Assembly: GCF_011326735.1 (NCBI RefSeq)
Contig: NZ_JAANCN010000002.1
Coordinates: 124,001 to 188,000 of the forward strand
Source: Phycicoccus endophyticus
GTDB lineage: Bacteria > Actinomycetota > Actinomycetes > Actinomycetales > Dermatophilaceae
Reading direction: 5' to 3'
DNA length: 64,000 bases
Both the position numbers and the translations under genes were made by a program. Under the pieces are notes generated by a model. That model was not told the origin of the DNA. It did not search any database and saw nothing but the letters and a program-made list of their open reading frames with translations. Shown here in pieces: positions 25,244 to 33,517 of the stretch. Position 1 is the stretch's first letter; every line of letters begins with the position of its first letter.

Positions 25244-25764
25244 CGAGCCTCGTGGAGCACCCCACGGCCGGCCGGAGCAGGGCCGGCCGGCCGTGGGGGT
25301 CGGTGGTACGCGAGCTCGCCGCCTTCGCGGTCGTCGGCGCGGGGAGCACCGTGCTGCACCTCGGGGGGTTCGTCCTCCTGCGCCACCTCCTCGGCATGCC
25401 GCAGGTGGCCAACGCCCTCGCGTTGCTCGTCGCCGCGGTGGCCAACACCTGGGCCAACCGTCGCTGGACGTTCGGCATCCGCGGGCGGGACGGGGTCGCC
25501 CGCCACCACGTGCAGGGGCTGGTCGTCTTCGGGCTCACGCTGGGGATGACCTCCGGCGGCCTGGCCCTGCTCGCCGTGCTCGCGCCCGGTGCGCCGACGT
25601 GGGCGGAGACGACGGTCGTCGCCGTGACGACGGCGGCCGCGACGGCGGTGAAGTACCTGGCGATGCGGTGGTGGGTCTTCGCCCCCCGTCGCCCGTCCGG
25701 CGCTGCACGCGGCGAGGACCCTGCTGACCGGACGCGTCGGCCGGGAGTGCGCTCCTCGTCCTAG
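25240..25764 (+). CDS. GtrA-family membrane protein
   Basis: A 174-residue protein with four predicted membrane segments (residues about 20-140). It carries the GtrA pattern RELAAFAVVGAGSTVLHLGGFVLL near the start and NTWANRRWTFGIRGR between segments two and three. GtrA proteins are thought to translocate polyprenyl-phosphate-linked sugars for glycosyltransferases. The GTG start (25240) shares bases with the TGA of the ArnT-like gene, showing translational coupling and a joint function. The C-terminal ~25 residues are basic and disordered. Confidence 0.92.
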   Translation: MTSLVEHPTAGRSRAGRPWGSVVRELAAFAVVGAGSTVLHLGGFVLLRHLLGMPQVANALALLVAAVANTWANRRWTFGIRGRDGVARHHVQGLVVFGLTLGMTSGGLALLAVLAPGAPTWAETTVVAVTTAAATAVKYLAMRWWVFAPRRPSGAARGEDPADRTRRPGVRSSS

Positions 25765-25823
25765 CCATGCCGTCGACCCGCTTTGCCCGTCGGCGGCGCC
25801 GGCGGATACCCTGTCCAGGCGTT

Positions 25824-25913
25824 GGAGGCGTCGCCTAGTCCGGTCTATGGCGCCGCACTGCTAATGCGGTTTGGGTCTCAAGCCCATCGAGGGTTCAAAT
25901 CCCTCCGCCTCCG
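25824..25913 (+). tRNA. tRNA-Ser (anticodon GCT)
   Basis: A type II tRNA of 90 bases. The acceptor stem is GGAGGCG/CGCCTCC with discriminator G. The anticodon stem CCGCA/TGCGG encloses loop CTGCTAA, giving anticodon GCT for AGC/AGU codons. It has a long variable arm (TTTGGGTCTCAAGCCCA) and T arm GAGGG-TTCAAAT-CCCTC. CCA is not encoded. Confidence 0.97.
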
Positions 25914-25921
25914 CTCACAGA

Positions 25922-25953
25922 AGTCCCCCGGGAGCACACGCCTCCGGGGGACT
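25922..25953 (+). terminator. Terminator hairpin after tRNA-Ser(GCT)
   Basis: AGTCCCCCGG (25922-25931) pairs with CCGGGGGACT (25944-25953), followed by TCCTGTTT. It ends the tRNA transcript and also faces the convergent GH92 gene. Confidence 0.75.
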
Positions 25954-25971
25954 CCTGTTTGAGGTAGCGCG

Positions 25972-28900
25972 TCAGGCCGTGGCGCCGGCTGACGGGTCGA
26001 GCTGCTCGGCCGCCAGCCGCAGGCGGCGGGCCTGTGCGTCCACCTCCTCCTGGGTCGCGGCGCCCGCGTCGAGCATGTCGCGGGCCGCGTCGAGCTCGCG
26101 CAGGAAGACCGCGAAGTCGATCTGGCCGTACTGCTCGCCCTGGTCGGCCAGCGGGCCGTAGGTGTCCACGGCCTCCTGGAGGCCGCCGAAGTCCACCGGC
26201 ACCTCCTGCTGCCCCTGGGCGTCGGAGTCGACGAAGGTGAGCCTGTCGAGGTTCGCCACGTACGGGTGCCCCGAGTCGTAGGCATCGGTGCGCAGGACGA
26301 GGGTCAGCTCGTGCGTGCCGCGCACCGGCTCGGGCAGCGTCACCGTCGCCGTCCCCGCGGACGACCAGCTCGAGCCGGTCGACGGCAGCTCCACGGTCGC
26401 GAACGGCTCCCCCGGCTCGGCCGGGTCGAACCCGTCGAGGTAGACGTCGATCGCCGAGTCCCGGCCGCACCGCCCCGAGTTGTGGACGTAGTGCACGGAC
26501 AGCTCGTCGAGGGCGGCGGAGCCGAAGTCGACCTCTGCGTAGGTGAGCCAGTCACCGTCGTGCGTCCCACCGACGTTGGTCACCGCGCCGTCGTCCCACG
26601 TCGAGCTCTCGTTCTTCAGGGAGCCGCCGGAGGTGTCGCTCCAGTCCTCCGCCTCGACCGTGACCTCGGTCGGGGACCCGGTCGAGAACGTCAGGTTGTC
26701 GATGTTCGCCACGTACGGGTGGCTCGCGTCGGCCTCGGTCCGCAGCCGGAGGAAGACCTCGTGGGTGCCGGTGACGGTCTGCGGCAGCATCGCCGTGGCG
26801 GTGCCGTCGTCGCCCCAGCCGCTGCCCGTCACGGCGAGGTCGACCGTCGCGAAGGGCTCGCCGGGGTCGGCCGGGTCGAACTCGTCGAGGTAGACGTCGA
26901 TCGCCGAGTTCTGGCCACAGCGGGAGGAGTTGTTGACGTAGTGGACGGCGACCTCGCCGAGGTCGGTGCCGCCGAAGTCGACGTCGCCGTAGGCGAGCCA
27001 GTCACCGTCGTGCGTGCCCCCGACGTTCCTCAGCGACTGGCCGCTCCAGGTGTTGCTCTCGGCCTTGAGGTCGCCACCGGAACTATCCGTCCAGTCCTCG
27101 GCCTCGACGACGACGCTGGAGCCCCCGTCGGAGGTCTCGCTCGGGTCCTGCGCGCTGAGGCGGAACCAGTCGACGTTGGCGGCCCATGACCGGCCGGAGG
27201 GGGCGCCGAAGACGAACGTCACCCGCTCCGCGTCGACGATGGCCTGCGGGTCGCTCAGCGCGGCCGAGGTCTCGGTGTAGTTGCCCCAGCCGCCGGTGCC
27301 CACGAGGTCGACCGTCGCCAGCAGTTCGCCGTCGGCGTCACCCGCGTGCACCCCCAGCGTGCTGGGCTCCTCGGAGGCGGAGTGCGAGGTGGCGTAGCGG
27401 ACCGCGAGGTAGCGGGGCAGCTCGTCCTCGAAGTACAGGCCCTGGTACTGGACCCACGCGCCGTCGCGCACGCCGCCGAGGTTGCCCGAGGAGCTGTTGG
27501 CCTCGTTCTTCAGCTCGCCGCCGGACCAGTCGTCGGACTCCTCGCCCTGGAGGATGCGGAAGCCGCCCTCGTCGATGGCGAGGCCGTCGATGGCCGTGCG
27601 CAGGGCATCGGCCCCGAAGCTCAGCTGCACGCTCGTGGCGTCCTCGTCGGCGAGGAGCTCACGGGCCGCCGCCAGCGCCTGCTGCAGCGCCGTGAACGAC
27701 CTCAGCGAGTAGTTGCCCTGGCGCACGTCCGCGGCCTGGCCCACGAGCTCCTCCAGGGTCGCGCGCGCGCTCGCGGCCATCGACAGGCGAAGCGGGGACC
27801 GGCTGGTCACCCCTTGCCCGTCGACGTCCGAGGCGCTGACGCGTCCGGTGAACGCCCGGTCCGTGAAGCTGACGTAGAAGCGCGCCTCGCTCGAGGTGGT
27901 GCCGGTGAGCCGCACCGACGCCGTCCGCCGGCCGGTCACCCGGACGGTTGCCTTGACGCCGCTCGGCAGCCCCTTGACCGTCGCGGCCCCCCACCGGGTG
28001 AGGTCCCAGCCCCGCGGGCCCCGGAACGTCGCCCGCCCGTGCAGGGTCAGCGTCACCGAGCCACGGACGGTGCCGTCGGCGGCGGCCTCGACGACCGTGG
28101 GCTCGGCCGTGACGGCCGGCGCCGCGGTGGTCCCGGTCGCGGTGCTCATCGAGTAAGCGGGCTCGGTGTGGGAGCCCCAGCGGGTGGGCTTGTCGGTCAT
28201 CCGGAACGAGAGGCTGCCGCCGTCGACGATGTCCGCGTAGTCGACCCACGTGTTCTCGAAGCGCTTCCCGTCCAGGGTCGCCGACCGGATGTAGAAGTCG
28301 TCCGTCGAGACGCCGCGGGCGTCGATCCGGAAGGAGCGGCCGCTGTCGTAGGAGATGACGGCGGAGTCGAAGAACGGCGACCCGACCTGGAACTGGGAGG
28401 AGCCCGAGGTGACGGGGAAAAGCCCGAGCGCCGCCGCGACGAACATCGTCGACATCGTGCCTGCGTCGTTGTCCATCGTCGGCAGCAGGCCGTCGGGGCT
28501 CAGGCTGTAGACCTGCGTCTTGACGGGCGGCGTGAACTCACCTCCGCCGCTCGGCGCCTCGCTCGTGCTGCCCGTGCCGAGGTACCGGTTCCACGTCTCC
28601 TTGGTGTAGATCGCCCGCACCCACTTCTGGGTCAGGCTCGGCTCGCCGACGTAGTTGAACAGGTACGGCGTCTGCAGGTCGATCTCGTTGGAGTTCGAGT
28701 GCAGCATTCCCGAGCCGTCGTCCGGCCCGTCCTCGCCGAACATGTGTCGCAGCGCCAGCAGGGTCGCCTCCTCACCGCCGGTGGCGTCGATGAGGGCGTC
28801 CATGTCGTAGGCGTCGTACCAGTGGTACTGCCAGAGGGTCCCCTGGTAGAGGTTCGCAGCCTCGAACTTCTCGTAGTCGACTGTCTGCCAGGCGCCGTCG

Positions 28901-30642
28901 GCATCGCGGGGGGTGAGCACCCCCACCTCGGTGCCGTCGGCCGCGGTCCACGCGTCCGGCTTGACGAGGTTCTCGATCGGCAGGGCCGCCTGGGCGCGCA
29001 GCTCGGCGGCCTCGTCGTCCTTGCCGAGTGCCTCGGCGACCTGGGCCAGGGCCCACTGGTCGTAGCCGAGCTGCACGGCGTCGCCGGGGCGGCCGGCGAT
29101 GTAGCCGCGCGCCAGGTCGGCGTCGCTGTACCCGCCGACGAGACGCTCGAGGCCGGTGTAGGCCTCGTCCAGCCGCTGCAGCCCGGTGTAGCCCTTGTTC
29201 AGGGCGTCGGCGAGGACGAGGGCCGAGCGCTCCCAGCGGATGGTCGGCGCCGCGTGCATGAGGTTGCCGAGGCTCTGCCCGCCCGCCGCCTCGGCGTCGG
29301 CGAACAGGTAGACCATCGACTGCACCATGTCGCCGTACATCTCGGGGTCGATGTAGGAGAAGACGGAGTACTTGCGGAAGTCGTCCCACGTCGACCAGCC
29401 GTCGTAGTACGTGAACCCCTGTGCCGAGTGCACCGCCCCGTCGACCCCTCGGTAGGTGCCGGAGGTGCTCGTCGTGTTGGCCGGCAGGGCGAACATCCGG
29501 TACAGGTGCGTGTAGAAGAGCTTCTCGAGGTCACCGGTGGGGTCGGTGGCGACCGAGGCGCTGACCGCGACCTTGCCGAGCTTGGCGTTCCACTCGTCGT
29601 GGCTGGCCGCGCGGATCTCGTCGAAGGACTTCTCGCCCAGCTCGGCCCGCTGGTCGGTCCTGGCCTGCTCGGCGCTGATGGGCGACAGGGTGACGTGCAG
29701 CTCGACGTCCTCGCCGTCTGCCGGGTCGAAGGTCAGCACGGCGCCGGTGTCCTGGCCGCTCCTGCGGGTGGCGTCGGTCAGCTCGTCGGAGTCGTCCCAG
29801 GTCTGCACGCCGGCCACCGGCTGCCCGGTCTCGGCGTAGTAGTAGAGGGTGTAGGAGGCGTTGTAGAAGTGCCCGACGATGCGTCCGCTCACCGCGGCGC
29901 GCCCGTCGTCGAGGGTCGTCACCGTCAGCGAGGACGCCACCCGCTGGGTGTTGTTGGTGCTGAGGTCGAGGACGAGCGAGGGGGTCGCGCCGTCGGGGAA
30001 GGAGTAGCGGTGGGCGGCCGAGCGGGTGGTCGCCGTGACCTCTGCGTCGATGGTGCCGTCGGCGTCGGAGATGGCGCCGTCCTCACCGGCGATGTTGCCC
30101 AGCCCCACGCGGTAGTACCCGGGCTGCGCCTCCTCGTCGTCGTGGGAGAAGGGATGGGCGTAGCTGCCCGTCGAGGGGCGGGCGGAGTAGCTGCCCGAGG
30201 TCGGCACGACGAGGATGTCACCGCCGCCGCCGGAGCCGCCCACGCCGTCGAGGTTGGTGTGGGTGAAGCCGAGGATGTGGTCCTCGGTGTACTCGTAGCC
30301 AGTGTGGTTGCGGTCGGGGTAGGTCCGCGGGTTGACCTTCGCCAGCCCGTTCGGTGCCTGGGCGCCCGGCATGTCGTTGCCGTCGTCGCCCTGGGTGCCC
30401 ACGAACGGGTCGACGAGGGCGGTGTAGTCGCGGGCGCTCCCGCCCTGGCTCGGGTGGCCGTGCCCCGACGGGCGGTGCCCGGACCCGGCCGCGGCGACCG
30501 GAGCGAAGCCGACGAGGCAGAGGGCCGCGGCGAGCAGGGCCACCACCCCGGAGGGCCACCGCCGGAGCCGGGCGCGCGCTCCGCGCGTCCGGCCGGCCTG
30601 AGCCGACGAACCGTACAGGGCAGCACCGTTGCTGGATGTCAC
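25972..30642 (-). CDS. Secreted GH92 alpha-mannosidase with three carbohydrate-binding modules
   Basis: A secreted glycosidase of about 1556 residues. The GTG at 30642 has GTGGAG seven bases upstream; a longer frame to 30690 lacks one. A signal peptide ends near AAAGSGH. The GH92 catalytic unit (about residues 70-830) opens with YTALVDPFVGTQGDDGNDMPGAQAPNG. It contains SNEIDLQTPYLFNYVGEP and DNDAGTMSTMFVAAALGLFPV, the calcium-dependent exo-alpha-mannosidase motifs. After a beta-rich linker come a FIVAR-like helical segment (about 956-1017), one CBM6/35-like module (about 1027-1167), two nearly duplicate modules (about 1177-1317 and 1326-1470), and a second FIVAR-like tail. It probably removes alpha-linked mannose from extracellular glycans. 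No wall-sorting signal is present. Confidence 0.93.
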   Translation of the reverse strand: MTSSNGAALYGSSAQAGRTRGARARLRRWPSGVVALLAAALCLVGFAPVAAAGSGHRPSGHGHPSQGGSARDYTALVDPFVGTQGDDGNDMPGAQAPNGLAKVNPRTYPDRNHTGYEYTEDHILGFTHTNLDGVGGSGGGGDILVVPTSGSYSARPSTGSYAHPFSHDDEEAQPGYYRVGLGNIAGEDGAISDADGTIDAEVTATTRSAAHRYSFPDGATPSLVLDLSTNNTQRVASSLTVTTLDDGRAAVSGRIVGHFYNASYTLYYYAETGQPVAGVQTWDDSDELTDATRRSGQDTGAVLTFDPADGEDVELHVTLSPISAEQARTDQRAELGEKSFDEIRAASHDEWNAKLGKVAVSASVATDPTGDLEKLFYTHLYRMFALPANTTSTSGTYRGVDGAVHSAQGFTYYDGWSTWDDFRKYSVFSYIDPEMYGDMVQSMVYLFADAEAAGGQSLGNLMHAAPTIRWERSALVLADALNKGYTGLQRLDEAYTGLERLVGGYSDADLARGYIAGRPGDAVQLGYDQWALAQVAEALGKDDEAAELRAQAALPIENLVKPDAWTAADGTEVGVLTPRDADGAWQTVDYEKFEAANLYQGTLWQYHWYDAYDMDALIDATGGEEATLLALRHMFGEDGPDDGSGMLHSNSNEIDLQTPYLFNYVGEPSLTQKWVRAIYTKETWNRYLGTGSTSEAPSGGGEFTPPVKTQVYSLSPDGLLPTMDNDAGTMSTMFVAAALGLFPVTSGSSQFQVGSPFFDSAVISYDSGRSFRIDARGVSTDDFYIRSATLDGKRFENTWVDYADIVDGGSLSFRMTDKPTRWGSHTEPAYSMSTATGTTAAPAVTAEPTVVEAAADGTVRGSVTLTLHGRATFRGPRGWDLTRWGAATVKGLPSGVKATVRVTGRRTASVRLTGTTSSEARFYVSFTDRAFTGRVSASDVDGQGVTSRSPLRLSMAASARATLEELVGQAADVRQGNYSLRSFTALQQALAAARELLADEDATSVQLSFGADALRTAIDGLAIDEGGFRILQGEESDDWSGGELKNEANSSSGNLGGVRDGAWVQYQGLYFEDELPRYLAVRYATSHSASEEPSTLGVHAGDADGELLATVDLVGTGGWGNYTETSAALSDPQAIVDAERVTFVFGAPSGRSWAANVDWFRLSAQDPSETSDGGSSVVVEAEDWTDSSGGDLKAESNTWSGQSLRNVGGTHDGDWLAYGDVDFGGTDLGEVAVHYVNNSSRCGQNSAIDVYLDEFDPADPGEPFATVDLAVTGSGWGDDGTATAMLPQTVTGTHEVFLRLRTEADASHPYVANIDNLTFSTGSPTEVTVEAEDWSDTSGGSLKNESSTWDDGAVTNVGGTHDGDWLTYAEVDFGSAALDELSVHYVHNSGRCGRDSAIDVYLDGFDPAEPGEPFATVELPSTGSSWSSAGTATVTLPEPVRGTHELTLVLRTDAYDSGHPYVANLDRLTFVDSDAQGQQEVPVDFGGLQEAVDTYGPLADQGEQYGQIDFAVFLRELDAARDMLDAGAATQEEVDAQARRLRLAAEQLDPSAGATA
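26230..27120 (-). repeat. Duplicated carbohydrate-binding modules in the GH92 gene
   Basis: Two consecutive segments (about 27110-26690 and 26665-26230, minus strand) encode closely similar ~140-residue modules. Both begin VEAEDW(S/T)D(S/T)SGG and contain NVGGTHDGDWL, SAIDVYLD and HPYVAN. Long stretches match at the DNA level, indicating recent internal duplication. A more divergent third module lies just upstream in the protein. Confidence 0.85.
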
Positions 30643-31028
30643 AGAGTCACTCCACGTCGAATCTCCGCAAGGCCGTCGGGCCTCGTCCACGGGGGAGAGT
30701 ACAAGCCCCGCGGCCTTCGATGGCCGGACGCTGCGTCCGTCTCACGACGACCTCGCCGACACGGTGCGCCGGTCTTCCTCGACGCGGCATTAGGACGTCC
30801 ATCCTTGACTCCACCTGGAGCCGAGGCTGGAGTGGTGCACTAGTCCGCCCTGACCCGATGGGCCCGACCACCGGCCACAGATTTCTTCAGCACCCGATGC
30901 GCTCTGGTTTGGGCGAAGGGTGTCGTGGCAGAACGGCGCTTTCGCTGAGCGGTGGCAGAAGATGAGACCCGCTGCTACCCTGACTCAACGGGGGGCAGTC
31001 GGCCCCTCTTGGATTCATGGGGGTTATC
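30643..31028. other. Divergent intergenic region before the low-GC patch
   Basis: No gene is supported here. The part next to GH92 is normal high-GC sequence. Around 30805-30833 there is TTGACT followed by a dyad ACTCCA/TGGAGT (30808-30813 and 30828-30833), reminiscent of a MerR-type promoter, but without a convincing -10 element and with no matching regulator gene. From about 30880 the base composition falls toward that of the following two genes. Confidence 0.4.
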
Positions 31029-31451
31029 GTGAGATATGGAATAGTCGCTCGGACCACTGTGGCCTTTGCCTTGGTGGCCGCCGGAACAGCAGGAGGCGCG
31101 GCCGCCGCGGCCGCTGCTGTATGCCCCTCGGGCTACGCCTGTGGTTGGGGGGACCGTTATTACAAGACCAGTGGAAGCACCGCTGCGCGCGTGAAAGCCT
31201 ACGAATGCCAGTATTCCCTGAGCTTCCTGAACTACGAGGGAACGACACGGAATGCTGATGACGACATCACATCAGTGTACAACAATGGGAACCATTCAAA
31301 CGCAACATTCTTCACTGGAAAATGGTACTCGGGCGCATCCCTGAAGGTAGTGCGGCAAGACGGCTACGTGGCCCTAAATTCAAGCCACCCCAACATGAAC
31401 GACTCCATTAGCTCGTTCAAGTTTGATTCAGCTGCCGGCAACTGCACCTGA
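31029..31451 (+). CDS. Secreted peptidase-inhibitor I36 / crystallin-fold-like protein
   Basis: A 140-residue secreted protein. The GTG at 31029 has GGGGG seven bases upstream, better than the ATG at 31017. A signal peptide (VAFALVAAGTAGGAAAAAAA) is followed by a mature domain of about 105 residues. That domain has four Cys and many aromatics, with the pattern CPSGYACGWGDRYY ... DDITSVYNNGN ... FTGKWYSG ... LNSSHPNMNDSISSFKF. This matches the peptidase inhibitor family I36 / beta-gamma-crystallin-like proteins of actinomycetes, which inhibit proteases or bind calcium outside the cell. The gene has distinctly lower GC than its neighbours, suggesting recent acquisition. Whether it inhibits a protease is inference. 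Confidence 0.75.
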   Translation: MRYGIVARTTVAFALVAAGTAGGAAAAAAAVCPSGYACGWGDRYYKTSGSTAARVKAYECQYSLSFLNYEGTTRNADDDITSVYNNGNHSNATFFTGKWYSGASLKVVRQDGYVALNSSHPNMNDSISSFKFDSAAGNCT

Positions 31452-31474
31452 GCAATACCATTTCTCGAGCACTG

Positions 31475-32365
31475 GTGGGGTATCGACTGGGCTTCGTAAT
31501 CCTCACTATTTTCGCTTGTTCGGCTGGGTGCTCTTCGGGCCCATTCGCGAGCAGCAGCCCCTCGCCGGTTGGTCGTAGCATATCCTCGGTTTCCACCACG
31601 CTACCTCCTGAGGAACCCAAAATGCTACCGCCGGAAGTGCTGGACTGGACGCTGCCATTAACTTCGCGATGGCGAAAGGTAAATGCGACTAGCCATCTTA
31701 TAGCCGAGGATTACTACGTGGCCAAGTGCGTTGGTGCGAGGGTGAACAAGCCGACGACGCGCGCCGCCTTCCTTGAACGACGAACCCCGGGAGCCACGTG
31801 GAACAGCGACAATAGGCGTCTATTTAACCCTTCCATTGCTTCGACGTTCGGCTATCGCGTTTCTCCGATGACCGTGAATACGATCGCGAACCCCAATTCC
31901 GCTCCCACGCATCCAGGAAGTTCTTGGAAGCGCTGCTTTAAGAAATTGCGCTCCGAACACCCCCTCCCACCCTACGATGGGGTGGTGCAGTATATCCAAA
32001 CTGAAGCATTCCAAGCAGCGATGAGTTCGCCGGAGACTCAGCGCTCGATTGTCAGGTGGAGGAGATGCGTCGGTCGAATCGCTTTGGTGGATACCGCGGT
32101 TGAGCCGTTCGACATGCCTACGCCAGATCTGGTAGATCGGCTAGGCATCCCAGCAGATCTCCACGGGCAACCGTCGGTCAACGAAATCCGGATAGCTAGC
32201 GCCGACGCCTCATGTCAAGTGAGTAGCGGGTTCCTTGAGACTCTACATTCGAATGAGGCGAGCGTCCAGCGGCGTCTGATCCACAGGTTCGCGAATCGAG
32301 TTGACCGCGAAATTGCAGAGTTCGCTCAGTATGACCGTGAGATGCGGGCGCTAATGGCCGAATAG
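31475..32365 (+). CDS. Lipoprotein of unknown function in low-GC patch
   Basis: A 296-residue protein. It begins with a short signal (LGFVILTIFA) and lipobox SAGC, with Cys19 as the lipidation site. A Ser/Pro/Thr-rich linker follows to about residue 50. The remainder is mostly alpha-helical, with single Cys residues in patterns such as WKRCFKKL, WRRCVGR and ASCQVS. It resembles the helical secreted proteins that often accompany crystallin-like or lantibiotic-related genes in actinomycetes, but I cannot name a family. It lies 23 bases after the I36-like gene and shares its low GC, so both were probably acquired together. The GTG start has only a weak ribosome site. Confidence 0.65.
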   Translation: MGYRLGFVILTIFACSAGCSSGPFASSSPSPVGRSISSVSTTLPPEEPKMLPPEVLDWTLPLTSRWRKVNATSHLIAEDYYVAKCVGARVNKPTTRAAFLERRTPGATWNSDNRRLFNPSIASTFGYRVSPMTVNTIANPNSAPTHPGSSWKRCFKKLRSEHPLPPYDGVVQYIQTEAFQAAMSSPETQRSIVRWRRCVGRIALVDTAVEPFDMPTPDLVDRLGIPADLHGQPSVNEIRIASADASCQVSSGFLETLHSNEASVQRRLIHRFANRVDREIAEFAQYDREMRALMAE

Positions 32366-32650
32366 TCCGTGGTAGCGCGACACGCCGGCAGAGTTTCCCA
32401 GAGTTAAGGACTGTCTGAGGCGCCGTTTATGATCACTTACCAGTTGGTTTGGCCCCCGAAGTCAAATCGGTAAACCCTTTCGTTCCCTTCCGAATAGCAC
32501 CTCCGGTACGCCCTTCTCACCGCGGATGCTCTCTCTCGTGCACACGAAGCGCACCAAATTCTTTCGTTTGCGAACTGGGCGCTGATGCCACACTCAGGGC
32601 CGCCAGCACCTCTGTTCCGAACTGATCACGCCAAAGGGAGTGCGAACGGA
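32366..32650. other. Gene-free low-GC tail of the acquired patch
   Basis: No open frame, tRNA or repeat is supported. Composition stays low in GC until about 32640 and then jumps back to about 75 % at the terminator. The sharp composition border near 32640 probably marks the edge of the acquired segment. Confidence 0.5.
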
Positions 32651-32688
32651 CGAGGCCCCCGGGGGGCCCAGTCACCCCGGGGGCCTCG
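32651..32688. terminator. Strong 14-bp terminator hairpin after the SDR gene
   Basis: CGAGGCCCCCGGGG (32651-32664) pairs exactly with CCCCGGGGGCCTCG (32675-32688) across a ten-base loop. It follows the last gene of the minus-strand polyol operon 2 and also shields the low-GC patch. Confidence 0.8.
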
Positions 32689-32730
32689 TGCTCGGCCGCC
32701 GCGCCCGACAGGAGGGACGCGGAGGGGTTC

Positions 32731-33477
32731 CTAGTGGGCCTCGGCGAGGCTCCACATCGTCCACAGCTCGGTGCGCATCCGGCGTGGCTGCTGGAGGGTG
32801 TGGACGATGGCGCCGCCGATGTCCGCCGGCTCCATGAACGGGCCGCAGGACGGGTCCTCCTCGCCGAACCGGCCGTCGGCGGCCGCGAAGGGCGTGTTCA
32901 CCCCGGCCGGGGCGATGACGGTCGTCCGGATGCCCTCCCCCCGCAGCTCACGGTCGAGGGCGTAGCCGAGGTTGACCTGCGCTCCCTTGGTCGCGGCGTA
33001 GACGGCCTCCCGGCCGCCGCCGATGAGCAGCCCCGCGACCGACCCGATGATGACGATGTCCCCGCCGTCGCCCTGGGCGCGAAACTGCCGCACCGCGGCC
33101 CGCGCCAGCCACACCGTGCCCTTCACCGTGACGTCGACCATGAGCTCGACCTGCTCCGAGGAGTAGTCGAGCAGGCCGCCGTAGAAGCCGACCGCCGCGT
33201 TCGCGACGACCGAGTCGACCCGCCCGTACGCCTCGACGCCGGCGGCGACGAGGCGCTCGGCGGTGGCCTCCTCGCGCACGTCGCCGACCACGGGGACGAT
33301 GCGCGCCGGGCCCCACTCCTCGACGAGCCGGTCGACGGCGTCCTCGCGCAGGTCGCCGGCGACCACCCGGGCCCCCGCCTCCAGGGCGAGGCCGACGGTC
33401 GCCCCACCGATCCCACCTCCCGCCCCGGTGACGACGAGGACGGTGTCGGTGAGGTCCCGGGCCGGGGCCGGCATCAC
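32731..33477 (-). CDS. Short-chain dehydrogenase/reductase (polyol dehydrogenase candidate)
   Basis: A 248-residue classical SDR. The cofactor motif TGAGGGIG lies near residue 17, and the Asp after beta-2 (GDLRED) favours NAD. The NAAVG block, catalytic Ser in IIGSVAGLL, and YAATK (Tyr and Lys) complete the active site. The start is GTG at 33477, with ATG immediately after and GGGGGG just upstream. It is the last gene of binding protein, two permeases, SDR, with 40 bases separating it from the permease. That context suggests oxidation of the imported polyol to a ketose, similar to sorbitol or xylitol dehydrogenases of this fold. The substrate is inferred. Confidence 0.88.
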   Translation of the reverse strand: MMPAPARDLTDTVLVVTGAGGGIGGATVGLALEAGARVVAGDLREDAVDRLVEEWGPARIVPVVGDVREEATAERLVAAGVEAYGRVDSVVANAAVGFYGGLLDYSSEQVELMVDVTVKGTVWLARAAVRQFRAQGDGGDIVIIGSVAGLLIGGGREAVYAATKGAQVNLGYALDRELRGEGIRTTVIAPAGVNTPFAAADGRFGEEDPSCGPFMEPADIGGAIVHTLQQPRRMRTELWTMWSLAEAH

Positions 33478-33517
33478 GTCCCCCCGGGCCGGGCGGTGCC
33501 GGCCAGGGCCGGGCCGG

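Noticed and set aside
30805-30841. MerR-type promoter before the low-GC patch
   Set aside because: The dyad is short, no acceptable -10 lies 19-20 bases from the TTGACT, and no MerR gene is nearby.
27346-30843. 1165-codon plus-strand frame opposite the GH92 gene
   Set aside because: There is no ribosome site or domain, and the minus-strand GH92 gene is unambiguous.
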